39,951 nucleotides of DNA from Candidatus Pelagibacter communis (GTDB taxonomy: Bacteria; Pseudomonadota; Alphaproteobacteria; Pelagibacterales; Pelagibacteraceae). Below the pieces are notes generated by a model, which saw nothing but the letters and a program-made list of their open reading frames with translations, searched no databases and was not told the origin of the DNA. Within the stretch, counting starts at the first letter, position 1, and each line of letters begins with the position of its first letter. Positions 1-8,342 of the stretch are shown in pieces. A program made the position numbers and the translations under genes. The stretch is taken from assembly GCF_001180165.1 (NCBI RefSeq), contig NZ_CVSQ01000006.1:1-39951 (forward strand). Direction: 5' to 3'.

Positions 1-168
1 AAAATTGATAAAATTATGATTAATGACGAAGAAGAAATTATAAATAGTGATAATAGTTTTTCATTTGTTATTTTTGTTCCAAAAAGTGGTGCTGAAGTAA
101 GAATAATTGGTTCAAAAAACGATAAAAAAATTAAAGAATTAATCTTCAAAATTAAAGTTGGTAAGTAA
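1..168 (+). CDS. C-terminal fragment of unidentified protein
   Basis: An open frame runs from the window edge to a TAA at 166-168 and gives the last 55 codons of a protein whose start lies outside the window. The tail contains an acidic stretch (NDEEE), a short hydrophobic strand (SFVIFVP) and a lysine-rich end (KIKELIFKIKVGK). I do not recognise a family. It is read as coding because the frame is open from the edge, its composition matches the other proteins here, and an A/T stem followed by a T-run lies just after the stop. It converges on the nuclease gene to its right. No function is proposed. Confidence 0.5.
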   Translation, partial: KIDKIMINDEEEIINSDNSFSFVIFVPKSGAEVRIIGSKNDKKIKELIFKIKVGK

Positions 169-171
169 AAA

Positions 172-201
172 TAATTAATTCTAATTAATTAATTTTTTTT
201 T
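172..201 (+). terminator. A/T-only hairpin with T-run after the partial gene
   Basis: Bases 172-179 (TAATTAAT) pair perfectly with 184-191 (ATTAATTA) around the four-base loop TCTA. One A and nine consecutive T (193-201) follow, which is the layout of a rho-independent terminator for the plus-strand gene ending at 168. The stem has no G or C, so it would be weak. The stop codon of the minus-strand nuclease gene (189-191) lies in the right arm, so the element is shared with coding DNA. Confidence 0.45.
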
Positions 202-722
202 GATCTCCTATAATCCCATGGCATATCAAACTTTCCTTGCCATATTCCCTTCTTTTCTTGTTTGGCAAGTATTTCTTGAGATACATATTTTTTTGAATAT
301 TTTCTAAAAGCAACTGCATGACCATTGGAAACTAACCATGCATTTAAATTAATTTTTCTTTTATAGCATTCACCTATAAGTCTTTTGAAGTAGTCGATAT
401 CAGAAATTTTACATGTAATTTTTTGGTTATTTATTTTCTTGATTAATGCTTCTGTAGACTTTTGACCGCAAGAATAATCTTCAAAAAATGTAAAGATAAA
501 AATTGTAAGATAGGGTCTTTTACATTTTTGTTTCTTTTCAGGTGCGTCTATTCCATCAAGCCTTATTTTAAATGTATCTATTTTAATAGTATCTCCATCT
601 GTAACTTTAGCATAACCTGTAACAGAAGTAATTTCTGATGATTTTACATCCTGGTAAGTTAGAAAGAAAAATATTAAACAGATTATAAATAATAATATTG
701 CTTTTCTTTTTGTAAAAAACAT
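189..722 (-). CDS. Secreted thermonuclease (SNase-like) family protein
   Basis: This is a 177-residue staphylococcal-nuclease-fold protein, probably exported and cutting DNA or RNA with a Ca2+-type site. Residues 1-29 form a signal peptide or N-terminal anchor (KRK, then a hydrophobic run to about 22). The fold is marked by TDGDTIKI (41-48), IRLDGIDAPE (53-62) and YFKRLIGEC (111-119). R54, E62 and R114 fit the catalytic Arg/Glu/Arg of the family, with D42 and D59 as metal-site candidates. An AKQEKKGIW motif near 153-161 and a closing PWDYRR are also typical. An aromatic, hydrophobic stretch at about 70-83 between two cysteines (C67, C85) sits where relatives carry a variable loop. It is the last gene of the gatC-to-nuclease run, 12 bases after the MATE gene. 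Exported nucleases can scavenge phosphate or nucleosides, but that role is inferred. Confidence 0.85.
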   Translation of the reverse strand: MFFTKRKAILLFIICLIFFFLTYQDVKSSEITSVTGYAKVTDGDTIKIDTFKIRLDGIDAPEKKQKCKRPYLTIFIFTFFEDYSCGQKSTEALIKKINNQKITCKISDIDYFKRLIGECYKRKINLNAWLVSNGHAVAFRKYSKKYVSQEILAKQEKKGIWQGKFDMPWDYRRSKKN

Positions 723-734
723 TTTTAAATAATT

Positions 735-2072
735 CTAAATACTAGCTAATTTATGTTTAATATAATATTTAACATAAAATAGAAGTATCAATGATATCAA
801 CCATTGAAAAATAGCCCAAATGTAAAAAAAGGTTTTAAAATCTGCATTTAAATACTTTGCAATATAAAAGGATAAAACTGGTACTATAATATTTCTGGCA
901 ATATTATTAACCATGGCTTTTTCAGATTTTTTTAATGCCATAAAAAATCCATTTGATAAGAAAAATATTGGATAAGCGGGTAAAATAAATGCAGAAATCT
1001 TAAGGTACATCGAGCCATGCATAATTACATCTGGGTTTGAAGAAAAGAATTTTGGAACAATCTCAGCACTTAAAAAAATAACTACACCAGCGATTATCAT
1101 TATAAATAGACCGTATTTTATTGAGATAAAATAGGATTGCTCCACTCTATCGTAATATTTTGCACCAATATTTTGCGCTATTATAGAAATTATAGCTGTA
1201 TTTATTCCTAATATTGGTAACAAAACTACTTGCTCAATTCTTGTGGCAGATCCATACCCTGCTACAGCATATTCACCAAATAAACCAACATATGTAAAAA
1301 CAATTGTTGCAGCAATAGAATACCCTAATATGGCAATTGTAATTGGCATAGATTGAAAAAAAATATTTTTTAAGAAAAAAAATTTAGCTTTGAAATGGTC
1401 TATAGTTATTTGTTTAATTCTTTGATTATTTAATATTTTTATCAAAATAACCAACAAAGATACAAATTGAGCAATTAAAGTTGCTATCCCAATACCAGTT
1501 ATTCCTAATGGTGGTATAAATAAAAAACCAAATATAAAAATTGGATTTAAAATAATATTTAAGAAAAAAGAAAATATTAGTACATTTCTGTAAGTTTTAG
1601 TATCTCCTTCTGCATGTAAGAATGAATTCAATGCTACAACTAAAATAAATAATATCGTACCTAAAAAAATTACATTTATATATTCGAGTCCAAGAATTGT
1701 TACTTCTTGAGAGGAATTCATTAAGAAGAATATCTTTTCTCCAAAAGCAAACCCTAAAATAGATACAACTACCGAGACTATAATCGAATAAATGATTACA
1801 TTTCCAAAATAACCTAAAACATTTTTTTCGTTTTTTTCTCCAATACTGCTGCCTATCAATGATGTTCCCGCTACTGTAACTCCAATGGATGTCGCGATTA
1901 TCAAAAAATATATAGGAAAAGACTTGCTCAAAGCAGATAGGGCTTCTGGCGATATTTTTCCTGCATAAAAAGTATCTACGATTGTATAAAGTGTTTGGAA
2001 TAAGGTTCCTACACTTGCTGGTACAGCAAGTTTTCTTACTAACAATGAAACTTCGTCTTTTAATAAATTCAT
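735..2072 (-). CDS. MATE-family multidrug/cation antiporter
   Basis: At 445 residues and almost wholly hydrophobic, this has about 12 predicted membrane helices in two homologous halves, the normal size and architecture of MATE (NorM/DinF-like) exporters. The N-terminal part, with PASVGTLFQTLYTIVDTFYAG near residues 18-38, is typical of the family: the first helix, then the xxDTxFxG segment. Such proteins export cationic drugs or metabolites in exchange for Na+ or H+ across the inner membrane. The substrate cannot be told from sequence. It follows trhO by 14 bases and precedes the nuclease by 12, so it is probably on the gatCAB transcript. I see no truncation or frameshift. Confidence 0.88.
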   Translation of the reverse strand: MNLLKDEVSLLVRKLAVPASVGTLFQTLYTIVDTFYAGKISPEALSALSKSFPIYFLIIATSIGVTVAGTSLIGSSIGEKNEKNVLGYFGNVIIYSIIVSVVVSILGFAFGEKIFFLMNSSQEVTILGLEYINVIFLGTILFILVVALNSFLHAEGDTKTYRNVLIFSFFLNIILNPIFIFGFLFIPPLGITGIGIATLIAQFVSLLVILIKILNNQRIKQITIDHFKAKFFFLKNIFFQSMPITIAILGYSIAATIVFTYVGLFGEYAVAGYGSATRIEQVVLLPILGINTAIISIIAQNIGAKYYDRVEQSYFISIKYGLFIMIIAGVVIFLSAEIVPKFFSSNPDVIMHGSMYLKISAFILPAYPIFFLSNGFFMALKKSEKAMVNNIARNIIVPVLSFYIAKYLNADFKTFFYIWAIFQWLISLILLFYVKYYIKHKLASI

Positions 2073-2086
2073 TAATTTAAGATTTG

Positions 2087-2992
2087 TTAATACTCTTTTT
2101 GGAAGATATGTCTTTTTCCCACTTCTTTAGCAAGATTAATTTGTTTTTGTCTCATTCTAAATCTTGATTTTTGATCATCTGTTAGATTATCGTGACAATT
2201 TGGACATGAAACGCCCTCTTCATATTTTTTTGATTTTTTATCCTTAGTAGAAATAGGCTTCCTACAACCACTGCACATTGAGTAAGAACCAACTTTTAGA
2301 CCATGTTTTAAACTTATTCTGTTATCAAAAACAAAACATTCACCTTTCCATAAACTTTTTTTCTTATTAGTTTTTTTCAAATAATTTAAAATTCCACCAT
2401 TTAACTGATAAATGTTATTAAAACCTTTTTTTTCCAAATACACTGACGCCTTTTCACAACGAATTCCACCAGTACAAAACATAGCTATAGGTTGATTTTT
2501 TTTTAATTTTTTTAAATATTTTGGAAAATCTCTAAAATTATCAACATCAGGATTGATTGCTCCTTTAAATGTTCCAACATCGTACTCAAATGGTTTTCTC
2601 GCATCTATAAGAACAGTATTCTTCTCTTTGATCAACTTATTCCATTTGATTGGATCTACATGGCTATCTTTTTTCTTTATTCTTTTATTTAAAATTAAAT
2701 TCATAGGAATAACTTCATTTTTAATTTTTACTTTAGGTTTGTGAAATGGTTGGAATGAGCTTCTAGACACATTACTACTATTAAATTCTTTAAATTTAAA
2801 AGTTCTTTTTAAATTATTAATAGTGAATTTAATGTCTGCGGCTTTACCAGAAATAGTTCCATTTACACCTTCTTTGGAAATAATTATAGTACCTCTAATA
2901 TTTTTCATCTTTAAAGTTTCAAATAAAACTTTTTGATTTTTCTTTAGATAAGAAATTTTGACAAATTTATAAAAACCAACTACTTCAAACAT
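2087..2992 (-). CDS. trhO: TrhO/YceA-type rhodanese-domain tRNA uridine hydroxylase
   Basis: This 301-residue protein has the three-part UPF0176/TrhO layout. An N-terminal domain (about 1-95) carries KEGVNGTISG (40-49). A rhodanese domain (about 115-210) carries the loop CTGGIRCEKAS with the active cysteine C173 and a second, C179. A C-terminal zinc-ribbon-like region has C240-x2-C243 and C263-x2-C266. In E. coli the family makes 5-hydroxyuridine at tRNA position 34 using O2. The same chemistry here is inferred from family membership. Its start codon overlaps the stop of the upstream methyltransferase in a TAATG junction, so translation is probably coupled. Its place behind gatCAB puts two tRNA-maturation activities in one run. 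Confidence 0.88.
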   Translation of the reverse strand: MFEVVGFYKFVKISYLKKNQKVLFETLKMKNIRGTIIISKEGVNGTISGKAADIKFTINNLKRTFKFKEFNSSNVSRSSFQPFHKPKVKIKNEVIPMNLILNKRIKKKDSHVDPIKWNKLIKEKNTVLIDARKPFEYDVGTFKGAINPDVDNFRDFPKYLKKLKKNQPIAMFCTGGIRCEKASVYLEKKGFNNIYQLNGGILNYLKKTNKKKSLWKGECFVFDNRISLKHGLKVGSYSMCSGCRKPISTKDKKSKKYEEGVSCPNCHDNLTDDQKSRFRMRQKQINLAKEVGKRHIFQKEY

Positions 2993-3642
2993 TATAATTT
3001 TCTACAAACAGTCATACCATCACCAAGAGGAATTATTAACTTTTCAACCCTTGTATCCTTTGAAATATGACTATTAAACTCTTTAATATATTTGGTAAAT
3101 TTATCATTATTGTTTTCATTCACAACTTCTCCATACCATAAAACATTATCAATGATAATTAGACCATTTTTGTTCAATAATTGTAAAGAACGTTCATAGT
3201 ATTCAATATAATTCATTTTATCAGCATCAATAAAAACTAAATCAAACTTTTCATTTTTAATTTCATCTAAACTTTCTAAAGCAGGTTTAATTAATGTTTT
3301 TATTTTATGATCTTGATTAGCTTTTTTAAAAAAATCTATTGCAACTTTATTAGTTTCTTCATTTTTATCTAAAGCAATTATTTTGCTGTCGTCTGATAAT
3401 GCCAAAGCCATGGATAGTGTACTTAAACCAGTAAATGTACCTATCTCTAAAATTTTTTTGATATTTGAAATTTTTATAATTAAATGCAGAAATTGACTTT
3501 GTGAAATTGAGATTTGCATTCTTTTGATGTCGCCAAGAGAAGCGTTGTAATCAATTATTTCTTTTTGGACTGGATGTAAATTAAATCCATGACTTAAAAT
3601 ATACTCTTGGAGTTCTTTAGTTATATTTAGGTCTGAACCCAT
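2992..3642 (-). CDS. SAM-dependent O-methyltransferase (caffeoyl-CoA OMT-like)
   Basis: This 216-residue class I methyltransferase belongs to the Methyltransf_3 (catechol/caffeoyl-CoA OMT, TrmR-like) family. The SAM-binding loop is EIGTFTGLSTLSMA starting at residue 66. LVFIDADKMNY (135-145) supplies the acidic residues D139 and D141 that bind the divalent metal in this family. Bacterial relatives act on small catechols, or, as TrmR, on 5-hydroxyuridine at tRNA position 34. Because the next gene is a TrhO homologue, which makes that hydroxyuridine, a TrmR-like role (ho5U to mo5U) is an attractive inference. The sequence alone does not prove it. The gene begins 5 bases after gatB and overlaps trhO by one base. 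Confidence 0.82.
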   Translation of the reverse strand: MGSDLNITKELQEYILSHGFNLHPVQKEIIDYNASLGDIKRMQISISQSQFLHLIIKISNIKKILEIGTFTGLSTLSMALALSDDSKIIALDKNEETNKVAIDFFKKANQDHKIKTLIKPALESLDEIKNEKFDLVFIDADKMNYIEYYERSLQLLNKNGLIIIDNVLWYGEVVNENNNDKFTKYIKEFNSHISKDTRVEKLIIPLGDGMTVCRKL

Positions 3643-3647
3643 AAATT

Positions 3648-5123
3648 CTAAAGTTTTTTCTTCAAAATCTCATTAACTAATTGAGGATTTGCTTTTCCAC
3701 CAGAAACTTTCATTACTTGACCTACAAAGAAACCAAATAATTTAACTTTACCTGATTTATATTCGGTAGCTTTGTCTCTGTTATCATCAATAACCTTATC
3801 TATCAGTGCCTCGAGTGCTTTTGGATCACTCTCTTGTTTTAAACCTTTTTCTTCAACAATTTTCTGAGGATCTTTGTCGCCTTCCATCATTTGTTCGAAA
3901 ACTGTTTTTGCAATTTTTCCGGAAATTGTTCCGTCTTTAATTAAATTAATTAATTTTGATAAATTGCCAGCGCTTATAGGACTTTCAGTTATTTCTAAAT
4001 TTTTTTCATTTAACGCTGCAAATAATTCACCAATTATCCAATTTGTTGCAAGTTTTACATCAGACTTCTTAATTACATTTTCAAAGTAATTTGATGTTTC
4101 AATATCAGAAACTAAAATGTTTGCTTCATAAGGAGATAACTTGAATTTTTCTATAAATCTTTTTTTCTTTTCATCAGGTAGCTCTGGAATTTCTGATTTT
4201 AAATTTTCAATAAAATCATCTGAAACTTCTAATGGTAATAAGTCTGGATCTGGAAAATATCTATAATCATGAGCATCTTCTTTTGATCTCATTGATCTAG
4301 TTTCATTCTTTTTAGTATCAAAAAGTCTAGTTTCTTGATCAATCGTTTGACCTTCCTCAATTAAATCTACTTGTCTGTTGGCTTCGTATTCAATTGCCAT
4401 CTGCATGAACTTTATTGAGTTAACATTTTTTATCTCACATCGGGTTCCAAACTCTTTTGAACCTTTTTTTCTAACAGATACATTTACATCGGCTCTCAAA
4501 GATCCTTCCTGCATGTTTCCATCACAAGTACCTAAATATCTCATTATAGATCTTAATTTTTTAATATATGCATTTACTTCATCTGGGGATCTTAGGTCAG
4601 GTTTACTTACAATTTCCATTAAAGCCACACCTGATCTATTTAAATCTACAAAAGTATTTTTAGGATCTAAATCATGAACGCTTTTACCGGCATCTTGTTC
4701 CAAGTGTAACCTTTCTATACCTACCTCTTTTTGACCATCTGGCATATCAAGTATTACTTTGCCCTCACCTACAATTGGATCTTTAAATTGTGAGATTTGA
4801 TATCCCTGAGGTAAGTCTGCATAAAAATAATTTTTTCTATCAAAGACTGATCTCTTATTGATTTTAGCTTTTAAACCAATTCCTGTTTTGATAGCTTGTT
4901 TTACACAATACTCGTTTATTACTGGCAACATTCCTGGAAAGGCCGCATCAACTAAACTTACTTGAGTATTTGGCTCAGCTCCAAATTTGGTTGCTGATGT
5001 TGAAAATAATTTCGATTGGGATGTAACTTGTGCATGAACTTCTAAACCAATGACAACTTCATATTGATTATCATGTCTATTAATTAGATATTCAGATTTG
5101 TTCTTACTCACTTTATCCACCAA
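3648..5123 (-). CDS. gatB: Asp/Glu-tRNA amidotransferase subunit B
   Basis: This is GatB of the GatCAB amidotransferase, 491 residues and full length. It phosphorylates and then amidates misacylated Glu-tRNA(Gln) and/or Asp-tRNA(Asn) with ammonia from GatA. Family blocks are clear: [18 protein letters not shown] near residue 25, [18 protein letters not shown] near 91, [30 protein letters not shown] and [11 protein letters not shown]. The C-terminal third is the helical cradle and YqeY-like tRNA-binding tail. Its first 16 bases overlap the end of gatA, so the two subunits are translationally linked. I infer that the organism uses the indirect route to Gln-tRNA and/or Asn-tRNA; no GlnRS or AsnRS gene is in the window. 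Confidence 0.97.
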   Translation of the reverse strand: MVDKVSKNKSEYLINRHDNQYEVVIGLEVHAQVTSQSKLFSTSATKFGAEPNTQVSLVDAAFPGMLPVINEYCVKQAIKTGIGLKAKINKRSVFDRKNYFYADLPQGYQISQFKDPIVGEGKVILDMPDGQKEVGIERLHLEQDAGKSVHDLDPKNTFVDLNRSGVALMEIVSKPDLRSPDEVNAYIKKLRSIMRYLGTCDGNMQEGSLRADVNVSVRKKGSKEFGTRCEIKNVNSIKFMQMAIEYEANRQVDLIEEGQTIDQETRLFDTKKNETRSMRSKEDAHDYRYFPDPDLLPLEVSDDFIENLKSEIPELPDEKKKRFIEKFKLSPYEANILVSDIETSNYFENVIKKSDVKLATNWIIGELFAALNEKNLEITESPISAGNLSKLINLIKDGTISGKIAKTVFEQMMEGDKDPQKIVEEKGLKQESDPKALEALIDKVIDDNRDKATEYKSGKVKLFGFFVGQVMKVSGGKANPQLVNEILKKKL

Positions 5124-6565
5124 TCAGTAATATTGTTTTTAAAATTAATTTTTTCTTCCATGGCATATGCAATGTTTAAAATATTTTGTTCATCAAAAGC
5201 TTTACCAATTATCTGTAATCCTAATGGATATCCTTTAGCATCGTGGCCTGCAGGTATAGAAATTCCAGGTAAACCTGCTAAATTTACAGGAACAGTAAAA
5301 ATATCATTTAAATACATTGAAACCGGATCATTCGTTTTTTCACCAATTTTAAAAGCTGAACTTGGAGTGGATGGGGTTAGAATTGCATCAACTTTTTTAT
5401 AAACATCATCAAAATCATTTTTAATAAGTTTTCTTACCTTTTGTGCTTTAAGATAATAAGCATCATAATATCCTGAAGATAAAACATAAGTTCCAATCAT
5501 TATCCTTCTTTGAACCTCAGCACCAAATCCTTCAGATCTAGTTTTTTCATACATATCAATAAGATTTTCTCCTTCAGCTCTAAAACCGTATTTAACACCG
5601 TCGTATCTAGCCAAATTAGATGAGGCCTCAGCTGGTGCTACTATGTAATAAGTTGGTAGTGCATAATTAGTATGAGGTAGAGATATATCGATAATCTGAG
5701 CACCACAATCTTTTGCATATTCAATACCTTTTTTCCATAGGTCTTCTATTTCTTTAGGCATGCCATCTACTCTATATTCTTTGGGTATTCCTATTTTTTT
5801 TCCTTTAATATCTTTTGTTAATTCTTTGCTGTACTCGTTTCTTTTAAAATCTATAGATGTAGAATCTTTTTCATCATAAGTACTAATAACCTCCTGTAAC
5901 AATGCACAATCTTTAACATTTTGTGCCATTGGACCAGCTTGATCTAGGGATGATGCAAATGCTACAATTCCGTATCTAGAGCAACTACCATAAGTTGGTT
6001 TTAATCCGACAGTCCCAGTAAATGAAGCCGGCTGTCTTATAGATCCACCTGTATCTGTTCCAATAGTTATTGGCGTTAATTGAGCTGCTACAGCAGAAGA
6101 CGATCCACCAGAGGATCCTCCTGGAACTAAATTTTTATCAATTGGGTTTTGTACATTACCAAAAAAACTAGTTTCATTAGATGAACCCATTGCAAATTCA
6201 TCACAATTTAATTTACCCATTAGGATAGCTCCTTCATTCCAAATATTTTGTGTAACTGTTGACTCGTAAGTTGGAACGAAATTATTTAAAATCTTACTAC
6301 CCGCCGTAGTTCTTAAATCTCTTGTACAAAATAAATCTTTTACAGCCATTGGAATGCCAGGCAATTTCAGATCAAGATTGGGTTTTTCATCAAACTTTTT
6401 TGCTTTACTTAAAGCATTTGTATAATCTTCAGTTATATATGCATTTAATTCTTTTGATTTTTCTGATCTTTCAACAAATGCTTTAGTAACTTCACTTGAG
6501 GAAAGTTTTTTACTTTTTATATTTTCTACTAACTCAGATAATGATTGTTTGGTTATATCTGACAT
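5108..6565 (-). CDS. gatA: Asp/Glu-tRNA amidotransferase subunit A
   Basis: This 485-residue amidase-signature protein releases ammonia from glutamine for GatB. The Ser-cisSer-Lys triad is intact: K76 in [12 protein letters not shown]151 in [13 protein letters not shown] and S175 in [14 protein letters not shown]. These line up with K79/S154/S178 of the S. aureus enzyme with a constant offset of three. The start is secure because its ATG overlaps the gatC stop in a TAATG junction, with AAAGG about 10 bases upstream inside gatC. The 3' end runs 16 bases into gatB. Length and motifs are normal throughout. Confidence 0.97.
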   Translation of the reverse strand: MSDITKQSLSELVENIKSKKLSSSEVTKAFVERSEKSKELNAYITEDYTNALSKAKKFDEKPNLDLKLPGIPMAVKDLFCTRDLRTTAGSKILNNFVPTYESTVTQNIWNEGAILMGKLNCDEFAMGSSNETSFFGNVQNPIDKNLVPGGSSGGSSSAVAAQLTPITIGTDTGGSIRQPASFTGTVGLKPTYGSCSRYGIVAFASSLDQAGPMAQNVKDCALLQEVISTYDEKDSTSIDFKRNEYSKELTKDIKGKKIGIPKEYRVDGMPKEIEDLWKKGIEYAKDCGAQIIDISLPHTNYALPTYYIVAPAEASSNLARYDGVKYGFRAEGENLIDMYEKTRSEGFGAEVQRRIMIGTYVLSSGYYDAYYLKAQKVRKLIKNDFDDVYKKVDAILTPSTPSSAFKIGEKTNDPVSMYLNDIFTVPVNLAGLPGISIPAGHDAKGYPLGLQIIGKAFDEQNILNIAYAMEEKINFKNNITDWWIK

Positions 6566-6852
6566 TATTCAATTACCTTTGGTACTACAAAATAATCTTC
6601 ATTTTCATTAGGAGAATTTTTTATTACTTGATCTCTTAAGTTTTTACTTTTTACTTCATCTGATCTTAGTTTTAGAGTTGTTTCAGCAACAGAAGTTAAT
6701 GGTTCAACATTGTCAGTTTTTAATTCGTTAAGTTTTTCAATAAAATCGAAAATTGAATTTAAATCTCCTGCAAGTTTCTCTGCTTTTTTCTCATCTACAG
6801 AAATTCTTGATAGTTTGGATATATGCTTTATTGTTTTAAGATCGATGCTCAT
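6565..6852 (-). CDS. gatC: Asp/Glu-tRNA amidotransferase subunit C
   Basis: GatC is the small belt-like subunit that stabilises the GatA-GatB pair. I place the start at the ATG at 6850-6852 (MSIDLKTIKHISKLSRI), because GatC proteins characteristically begin just before this KHxxKLSRI block. That gives 95 residues, the usual size. An in-frame ATG at 6882 would add ten residues (MIVCDLFKYH) that do not look like GatC. Conserved pieces are IFDFIEKLNELKTDNVEPLTS and the C-terminal FVVPKVIE. It is the first gene of the leftward run. The 50 bases before it are shared with the divergent ruvX and must hold both promoters, though I cannot pick a convincing -35/-10 pair for gatC. Confidence 0.95.
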   Translation of the reverse strand: MSIDLKTIKHISKLSRISVDEKKAEKLAGDLNSIFDFIEKLNELKTDNVEPLTSVAETTLKLRSDEVKSKNLRDQVIKNSPNENEDYFVVPKVIE

Positions 6853-6902
6853 ATGGTATTTAAATAAGTCGCAAACTATCACTTAAGTTTAAAATATACA
6901 AT

Positions 6903-7358
6903 ATGATCACTATTGAAGAATTCAAAAAAAAACAGTCTGAAACCTCTAGATTGATTGGTTTAGATCTTGGTTCAAAAAGAATCGGTGTATCAATTTGTGA
7001 TGAAAAACAGTCAATAGCCACACCCTATAAAACGATCAATAAAACCAATAATGATGATCTAATCAATGAATTAAAAAAAATAATAGAAGAAAACAATATT
7101 AAAGGAATTATCATCGGATATCCAATTAACATGGATGGTACCTTGGGTCCTTCTGCTCAATCAGTAAGTGATGTGTCTAAAAATATAGACAAAAATATTG
7201 ATGTAGATGTTTGTCTTTGGGATGAAAGACTTTCAACCGTTGGTGCATTTAACCTATCCAGCCAGCTTGATATTAATGTTTCTAAGCGTGAAAAAAACAT
7301 AGATCAAAACGCAGCTGCATTTATTCTTCAAGGAGCTATAGATTATTTAAATAATTAA
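6903..7358 (+). CDS. ruvX: RuvX/YqgF-type Holliday junction resolvase homologue
   Basis: This 151-residue RNase H-fold protein of the RuvX/YqgF family is linked to 16S rRNA precursor 5' end processing and, by homology, to junction resolution. The acidic catalytic residues are in place: D21 in LIGLDLGSKRIGVS, the conserved WDERLST strand, and the closing IDQNAAAFILQGAIDYL whose Asp is the third ligand. GYPINMDGTLGPSA is the usual middle motif. It leads the rightward operon and starts 50 bases from the divergent gatC. TAAAAT at 6890-6895 resembles a -10 box, but no good -35 sits in front, so the promoter is only suggested. Confidence 0.93.
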   Translation: MITIEEFKKKQSETSRLIGLDLGSKRIGVSICDEKQSIATPYKTINKTNNDDLINELKKIIEENNIKGIIIGYPINMDGTLGPSAQSVSDVSKNIDKNIDVDVCLWDERLSTVGAFNLSSQLDINVSKREKNIDQNAAAFILQGAIDYLNN

Positions 7359-7400
7359 TCCTTGCCATTTAGGGGCTTAAAAGCTATAGAGTTAATTTTA

Positions 7401-8342
7401 ATGGCAATTAAAACCAATAAAGCTATTAAAATCTCACAAAAACATCTGTTAGGTATCCAAGATTTATCAGTTAATGATATAAATTATATCCTTGATGAGT
7501 CAGAAGCTTTTATAAAATTAAATCAGAGTAAAAATAAAAAAATTGATGTGTTAAGAGGTAAAACACAAATAAACTTATTCTTTGAACCATCAACAAGAAC
7601 TCAAAGCTCATTTGAACTTGCTGGAAAAAGGCTTGGTGCGGATGTTATGTCAATGAATATGGGTAACTCTGCAATTAAGAAAGGTGAAACTTTGATTGAT
7701 ACGGCAATGACTTTAAATGCAATGCATCCTGATATAATTGTTATCAGACATCAAGACTCTGGTGCATGTAATCTATTATCTCAAAAAGTTAATTGTGTCG
7801 TATTAAATGCTGGTGATGGTAGACGTGAGCACCCTACCCAAGCATTATTAGATGCATTAACAATTAGAAATCGAAAAAAAAAAATTCAAGGATTAAGAAT
7901 CGCTATTTGTGGAGATATACTTCATTCAAGAGTAGCTAGATCAAATATTTATCTTCTTACAATGTTAGGAGCTGAGGTTAACATAGTAGCTCCATCTAAT
8001 CTGATGCCAAAAGAAATTGAAAAATTTGGTGTAAATATTTTTACTGATATGAAAAAAGGTCTCAAAGATTGTGATATTGTGATGATGCTCAGATTGCAAA
8101 ATGAAAGAATGACTAGTTCATATCTTTCATCTAATAGAGAGTACTACGAATATTACGGATTGACTCCTGACAAACTTGATCATGCAAAATCAGATGCTCT
8201 AATTATGCATCCTGGTCCAATGAATAGAGGAATTGAAATTGATACAAGATTAGCTGACGACATAAACAAGAGTGTAATTAAAGAACAAGTTGAATTAGGT
8301 GTTGCTGTAAGAATGGCATGTTTAAAAATATTTTGTGAATAA
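7401..8342 (+). CDS. pyrB: Aspartate carbamoyltransferase catalytic subunit
   Basis: PyrB condenses carbamoyl phosphate with aspartate in pyrimidine synthesis. I take the ATG at 7401 as the start, giving 313 residues that begin [26 protein letters not shown] at 7362 would add 13 residues unlike the family. The carbamoyl-phosphate loop is intact ([13 protein letters not shown], with S64-T65-R66-T67), as are HPTQALLD and [12 protein letters not shown]. The stop directly abuts the start of the dihydroorotase-like gene, an arrangement that in other bacteria goes with a PyrB-PyrC' complex. No pyrI regulatory subunit gene is present. The 42 bases after ruvX show no clear promoter, so it is probably read from the ruvX promoter. 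Confidence 0.97.
   Translation: MAIKTNKAIKISQKHLLGIQDLSVNDINYILDESEAFIKLNQSKNKKIDVLRGKTQINLFFEPSTRTQSSFELAGKRLGADVMSMNMGNSAIKKGETLIDTAMTLNAMHPDIIVIRHQDSGACNLLSQKVNCVVLNAGDGRREHPTQALLDALTIRNRKKKIQGLRIAICGDILHSRVARSNIYLLTMLGAEVNIVAPSNLMPKEIEKFGVNIFTDMKKGLKDCDIVMMLRLQNERMTSSYLSSNREYYEYYGLTPDKLDHAKSDALIMHPGPMNRGIEIDTRLADDINKSVIKEQVELGVAVRMACLKIFCE

Noticed and set aside
4378-4677. 99-codon plus-strand frame opposite gatB
   Set aside because: It is antisense to conserved GatB motifs and resembles no protein family.
6853-6902. Clear divergent promoter pair between gatC and ruvX
   Set aside because: TAAAAT before ruvX is a fair -10, but no acceptable -35 exists on either strand, so no separate promoter feature was called.
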